Shown in pieces: positions 61,233 to 64,000 of a stretch of 64,000 nucleotides of DNA (position 1 is its first letter; every line of letters starts with the position of its first letter). Origin of the DNA: Lentzea terrae (GTDB lineage Bacteria; Actinomycetota; Actinomycetes; Mycobacteriales; Pseudonocardiaceae); the NCBI RefSeq assembly GCF_003265345.1, contig NZ_QFWW01000037.1, positions 241,579-305,578 on the forward strand. Direction: 5' to 3'. A program made the position numbers and the translations under genes. Below the pieces are notes generated by a model. That model was not told where the DNA came from, ran no database searches, and worked only from the letters and a program-made list of their open reading frames with translations.

Positions 61233-61820
61233 CTAGGCGATGAGCTCGATGTCCTCGATTTGCGTACGCAGCTCGGCAACGGAGAAGTCGATGGGCTGCG
61301 CCTGGCCGGGCCCGCGGTGGGCAGGCACGAGGTGGATGAAGCCCTTGTGGCGGTCGGTGAACTGCACCGTCGTGGGCGTGGCCGGACCGTAGACACCGCT
61401 CTCGGACGGCACGAACTCCCAGTACCCGACCTCGCCGAGGTCGACCCAGGGCACGAACACCCAGCCGGGACGTGCCGAGAGCAACTCGCTCACCGCGTCC
61501 TCGACGGCGTGACCTTCGGCACGGGAACGCAGCCGGCCGCAGTCCAGTGCGCGCAGCCACCACGGTGCGGGTGCGTCCTCGACGGCACGCACGGCGCGGT
61601 ACATCGCCAGCACTTCGTTCTCACTGGCGCGGTTCACCCACGAACGACGTGCGTCAGCGGGGGTCAGGGCGATTTCGGCAGGGTTGGGAGCTTCGAGCGC
61701 ACTAGCCCACTCGAGGCCGAGCATTGCTTCCACACGGACCACTGGCCACCTCCGGAACCCGGGATAACCCAATTGAACGCGAATCCAAACGCCGGTGTTG
61801 TCCAGAACGCCCCTTTTCAT
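61233..61820 (-). CDS. Conserved-looking hypothetical protein upstream of trmB
   Basis: A protein of up to 195 residues, not recognised. It contains MLGLEWASALEAPNPAEIAL, a Trp-rich middle (APAPWWLRALD), and a C-terminal half with PGWVFVPWVDLGEVGYWEFV and TDRHKGFIHLVPAHRGPGQA. No signal peptide or membrane segment. The start may be ATG 61820 or the internal ATG of the MLGLEW segment. Codon bias is like its neighbours. Confidence 0.7.
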   Translation of the reverse strand: MKRGVLDNTGVWIRVQLGYPGFRRWPVVRVEAMLGLEWASALEAPNPAEIALTPADARRSWVNRASENEVLAMYRAVRAVEDAPAPWWLRALDCGRLRSRAEGHAVEDAVSELLSARPGWVFVPWVDLGEVGYWEFVPSESGVYGPATPTTVQFTDRHKGFIHLVPAHRGPGQAQPIDFSVAELRTQIEDIELIA

Positions 61821-61898
61821 GGCTTGTTAACAACGCTCTTACGAAACGTGTGACCCCGGGCACGTTGCGCCGCGGAGTGGAAACACGATGTAGCTGAC

Positions 61899-63041
61899 GT
61901 GCCCCTGCTTCCCGCGCTCGCCGTCGCGCTGCCGTTGCTGCTCGCCGCGCAGACGATCGAGGAACAGGAGTGGCATTTGGGCGCGCTCGACATCTACTCC
62001 GCCCAAGATCAGGCGCGTGGTGACGGCGTGATCGTCGCGGTGATCGACTCCGGCGTGGACGCCAAGCACCCCGACCTCGCCGGGCGAGTCTTACCCGGCA
62101 CCGGCTTCGGCAGCTCCAAGGGCACCGACGGCACCACCGACACCGACGGCCACGGCACCGGGATGGCCGGGATCATCGCCGCGACCGGCCGCAACGGCGG
62201 CGCGCTCGGCATCGCGCCCGGCGCCAAGATCCTCCCGATCGCGAGCGCCGAGAAGGAGCAGTTCTCGCTCGACGTCGTCGCGGAGAGCATCAGGTGGGCG
62301 GCCGACCACGGGGCCAAGGTCATCAACATGTCGCTGGGCTTCTCCAGCACGATGACGCCGTCGCTGGTCAAAGCCGTGAACTACGCGATCGAGAAGGACG
62401 TCGTGCTCGTCGCCGCCACGGGCAACGACGGCAAGGAGGTCTCCGCGCCCGCCAACATCGGCGGCGTGATCGCGGTCGCCGGCACGAACCGCGACGGCAA
62501 GCCGTGGAAGTCGTCCAACGTCGGTGCGGACACGGTGCTCTCGGCTCCGGCGGAAGGCATCGTCACGGCCGCGCCGGAAAGCGTGTACGCCAGCGGATAC
62601 GCCGAGATGGACGGCACGAGCGCGGCGTCCGCGATCGTGGCCGGGGTCGCCGCGCTGGTGCGCGCGAAGCACCCGCAGCTGCCGGCCGAGGACGTCGTCA
62701 ACGCGTTGATCAAGACCGCGAAGGACATGGCGGAGCCCGGCAGGGACGAAACGACCGGGTTCGGCATGGTCAACCCGATGGGCGCGCTCACCGCGCAACT
62801 CCCGCCGGTGGCGCGGAACCCGTTGCTGCCGGAACCGAAACCGTCGACCGCACAACCGACTCCGACGCTCGCCGCGCAACCGGTCGAGCCCGACGCCGAC
62901 CTCTCCGACCGGTTGCCGTTCGTCGCCGGTGTCGTGGGCGCAACCGCGCTGATGACCGCACTGCTGATCGTTCTGCCGGCCATCAGGTCACGCCGACGCC
63001 CCGAGGTCAGTGTGCGTGATACTCCACCGACTCCTTGGTGA
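61899..63041 (+). CDS. Mycosin-like S8 serine protease, membrane-anchored
   Basis: A 380-residue subtilisin-family protease. Short signal (LPALAVALPLLLAAQT), N-terminal segment EQEWHLGALDIYSAQ as in mycosins, catalytic Asp in VIVAVIDSGVDAKHPDL, His in DTDGHGTGMAGIIAA, Asn region VLVAATGNDGKEV, Ser in MDGTSAASAIVAGVAALV. A Pro/Thr linker and one C-terminal membrane helix (FVAGVVGATALMTALLIVL) with a basic end follow. This is the layout of MycP, which is part of type VII secretion systems, but no ESX genes are in the window. The 3' end overlaps the ABC ATPase gene by 35 bases. Confidence 0.9.
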   Translation: MPLLPALAVALPLLLAAQTIEEQEWHLGALDIYSAQDQARGDGVIVAVIDSGVDAKHPDLAGRVLPGTGFGSSKGTDGTTDTDGHGTGMAGIIAATGRNGGALGIAPGAKILPIASAEKEQFSLDVVAESIRWAADHGAKVINMSLGFSSTMTPSLVKAVNYAIEKDVVLVAATGNDGKEVSAPANIGGVIAVAGTNRDGKPWKSSNVGADTVLSAPAEGIVTAAPESVYASGYAEMDGTSAASAIVAGVAALVRAKHPQLPAEDVVNALIKTAKDMAEPGRDETTGFGMVNPMGALTAQLPPVARNPLLPEPKPSTAQPTPTLAAQPVEPDADLSDRLPFVAGVVGATALMTALLIVLPAIRSRRRPEVSVRDTPPTPW

Positions 63042-63909
63042 GCTGCATGAAGGCGTCCTCGAGCGAACCGCGCTGAGGGCTGAGCTCGTGCAGCACGATC
63101 TGGTTCTCCGCGGCGATCTCACCGATCTGGGGCGCCGGGATCCCGTGCACCACAAGGGCTCCGTCCACGGCGTCCTCGGTCACCGTCGCGCCGACGGCGA
63201 GAATCTCGCGCAGCTTCACGGCGTGCGGTGAACGCACCCGGACGTGGTCCTGGGTGGCGTCGCTGATGAACTGCTCGGTGGTGGTCTGCGCGATCAGCTG
63301 GCCCTTGCCGATCACGATGAGGTCCTGGGCGGTCTGTGCCATCTCCGAGAGCAGGTGGCTCGACACGAACACCGTGCGGCCCTCGTCCGCGAGCCGGTGC
63401 ATGAACTGGCGGATCCAGAGGATGCCCTCCGGGTCGAGACCGTTGACCGGCTCGTCGAACAGCAGCACCTCGGGGTCGCCGAGCAGCGCGCCCGCGATGC
63501 CGAGCCGCTGGGACATGCCGAGCGAGAACCCGCCGGCCTTCTTGCCGGCGACCTCGGTGAGGCCGACGATCTCCAGCACCTCGTCGACGCGGCTGACCGG
63601 GATCTTGTTGGAGACGGCCATCCACTTGAGGTGCGAGCGAGCGGACCGGTTGGGGTGCACCCACTTCGCGTCGAGCAACGCGCCGATCTTGCGCAGCGGC
63701 TGCTTGAGTTCCGCGTAGTACTTCCCGTCGATCGTGACGTCCCCGCCGGTCGGGTTGTCGAGGCCGAGGATCATCCGCATGGTGGTGGACTTGCCCGCGC
63801 CGTTCGGTCCGAGAAAGCCCGTGACCCGACCGGGTTTGACGGTGAAGGACAGGTCGTCGACCGCCTTCGTCCTGCCGTAGTGCTTGCGCAACCGCACTGC
63901 CTGGATCAT
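63007..63909 (-). CDS. ABC transporter ATP-binding protein (drug/bacitracin-export type)
   Basis: A 300-residue ATPase. Walker A GFLGPNGAGKSTTMRMILGL, Q-loop region, signature FSLGMSQRLGIAGALLG, Walker B VLLFDEPVNGLDPEG, switch His in VFVSSHLLSEMAQ. The C-terminal ~80 residues are the extension common in CcmA/BcrA-type exporters. The membrane partner is expected beyond the window edge or elsewhere. The upstream 91 bases (63910-64000) contain no gene and probably its promoter. Confidence 0.92.
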   Translation of the reverse strand: MIQAVRLRKHYGRTKAVDDLSFTVKPGRVTGFLGPNGAGKSTTMRMILGLDNPTGGDVTIDGKYYAELKQPLRKIGALLDAKWVHPNRSARSHLKWMAVSNKIPVSRVDEVLEIVGLTEVAGKKAGGFSLGMSQRLGIAGALLGDPEVLLFDEPVNGLDPEGILWIRQFMHRLADEGRTVFVSSHLLSEMAQTAQDLIVIGKGQLIAQTTTEQFISDATQDHVRVRSPHAVKLREILAVGATVTEDAVDGALVVHGIPAPQIGEIAAENQIVLHELSPQRGSLEDAFMQLTKESVEYHAH

Positions 63910-64000
63910 GACCTCTCCATAAGATTGTTGATGTCCAGGACGGGGTGTTCTGGATGCCCGGGACGGCGGGGTGTGGCTGATGGCTTCTTGCCGTTGGGTG
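63910..64000. other. Non-coding window end
   Basis: Ninety-one bases upstream of the ABC ATPase gene with no recognisable gene, repeat or terminator. They probably carry its promoter (on the minus strand), but no -10/-35 pair stands out. Confidence 0.5.

Overview
The window is 64 kb of very GC-rich DNA with strong third-position GC bias, many GTG starts, stop/start overlaps of the ATGA and GTGA type, and paired XRE/DUF397, sigma/CU044-type and PadR/inositol-phosphate-synthase modules. It is chromosomal DNA of a filamentous actinomycete. The gene content (tandem PhoX, chaplin-like repeats, an intein in dnaB) and style fit Pseudonocardiales of the Lentzea/Saccharothrix kind. That assignment is an inference, not a database result. 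No rRNA, tRNA, CRISPR array or intact insertion sequence was seen.

Layout. 1-3.8 kb: a ribose-type uptake operon rbsA(partial)-rbsC-rbsB-rbsK. 3.8-6.5 kb: two lipoproteins (one a beta-helix protein) and a short Tat-exported DyP-type peroxidase. 6.5-8.2 kb: ptsI with a DasR-type operator on its start codon. 8.2-13.2 kb: DUF397/XRE pair, LysR regulator, esterase, ECF sigma factor with its membrane partner, and a frameshifted small membrane protein. 13.3-15.5 kb: threonine catabolism (kbl-tdh). 15.5-21.9 kb: SDR, a LiaF-like/response regulator/sensor kinase operon, a diguanylate cyclase and an AI-2E family exporter. 21.9-28.4 kb: large surface or exported proteins, including a 1040-residue protein with thirteen exact 51-residue chaplin-like repeats. 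28.4-30.6 kb: truncated GGDEF protein, metallo-hydrolase, two GNAT acetyltransferases and a TPR remnant.

30.9-45.2 kb is a conserved core block: dnaB (with intein)-rplI-rpsR-ssb-rpsF, two GT87 membrane glycosyltransferases, ponA-type PBP, DUF5318 protein, padR and ino1. From established knowledge this matches the order of the Mycobacterium tuberculosis Rv0046c-Rv0058 region, with extra genes inserted (an exported protein, endonuclease IV, a second GT87). A DnaA-box cluster lies upstream of dnaB.

45.2-55.3 kb is accessory: SDR, an orphan PRTase/DprA pair, a membrane protein, HAD hydrolase, tandem PhoX phosphatases, tandem DUF3455 exported proteins each preceded by a strong hairpin, and a decayed MFS transporter. 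55.3-64 kb: SDR, amidohydrolase, a 118-bp inverted-repeat element, an orphan DesK-like kinase, a divergent nitric-oxide-synthase-like protein, trmB, a mycosin-like protease and an ABC transporter ATPase.

The most unusual items are the chaplin-repeat protein, the NOS-like protein with a changed heme loop and missing C-terminal pterin region, the four-gene exported-protein island with hairpin leaders, and the class-3-type intein in the DnaB P-loop.
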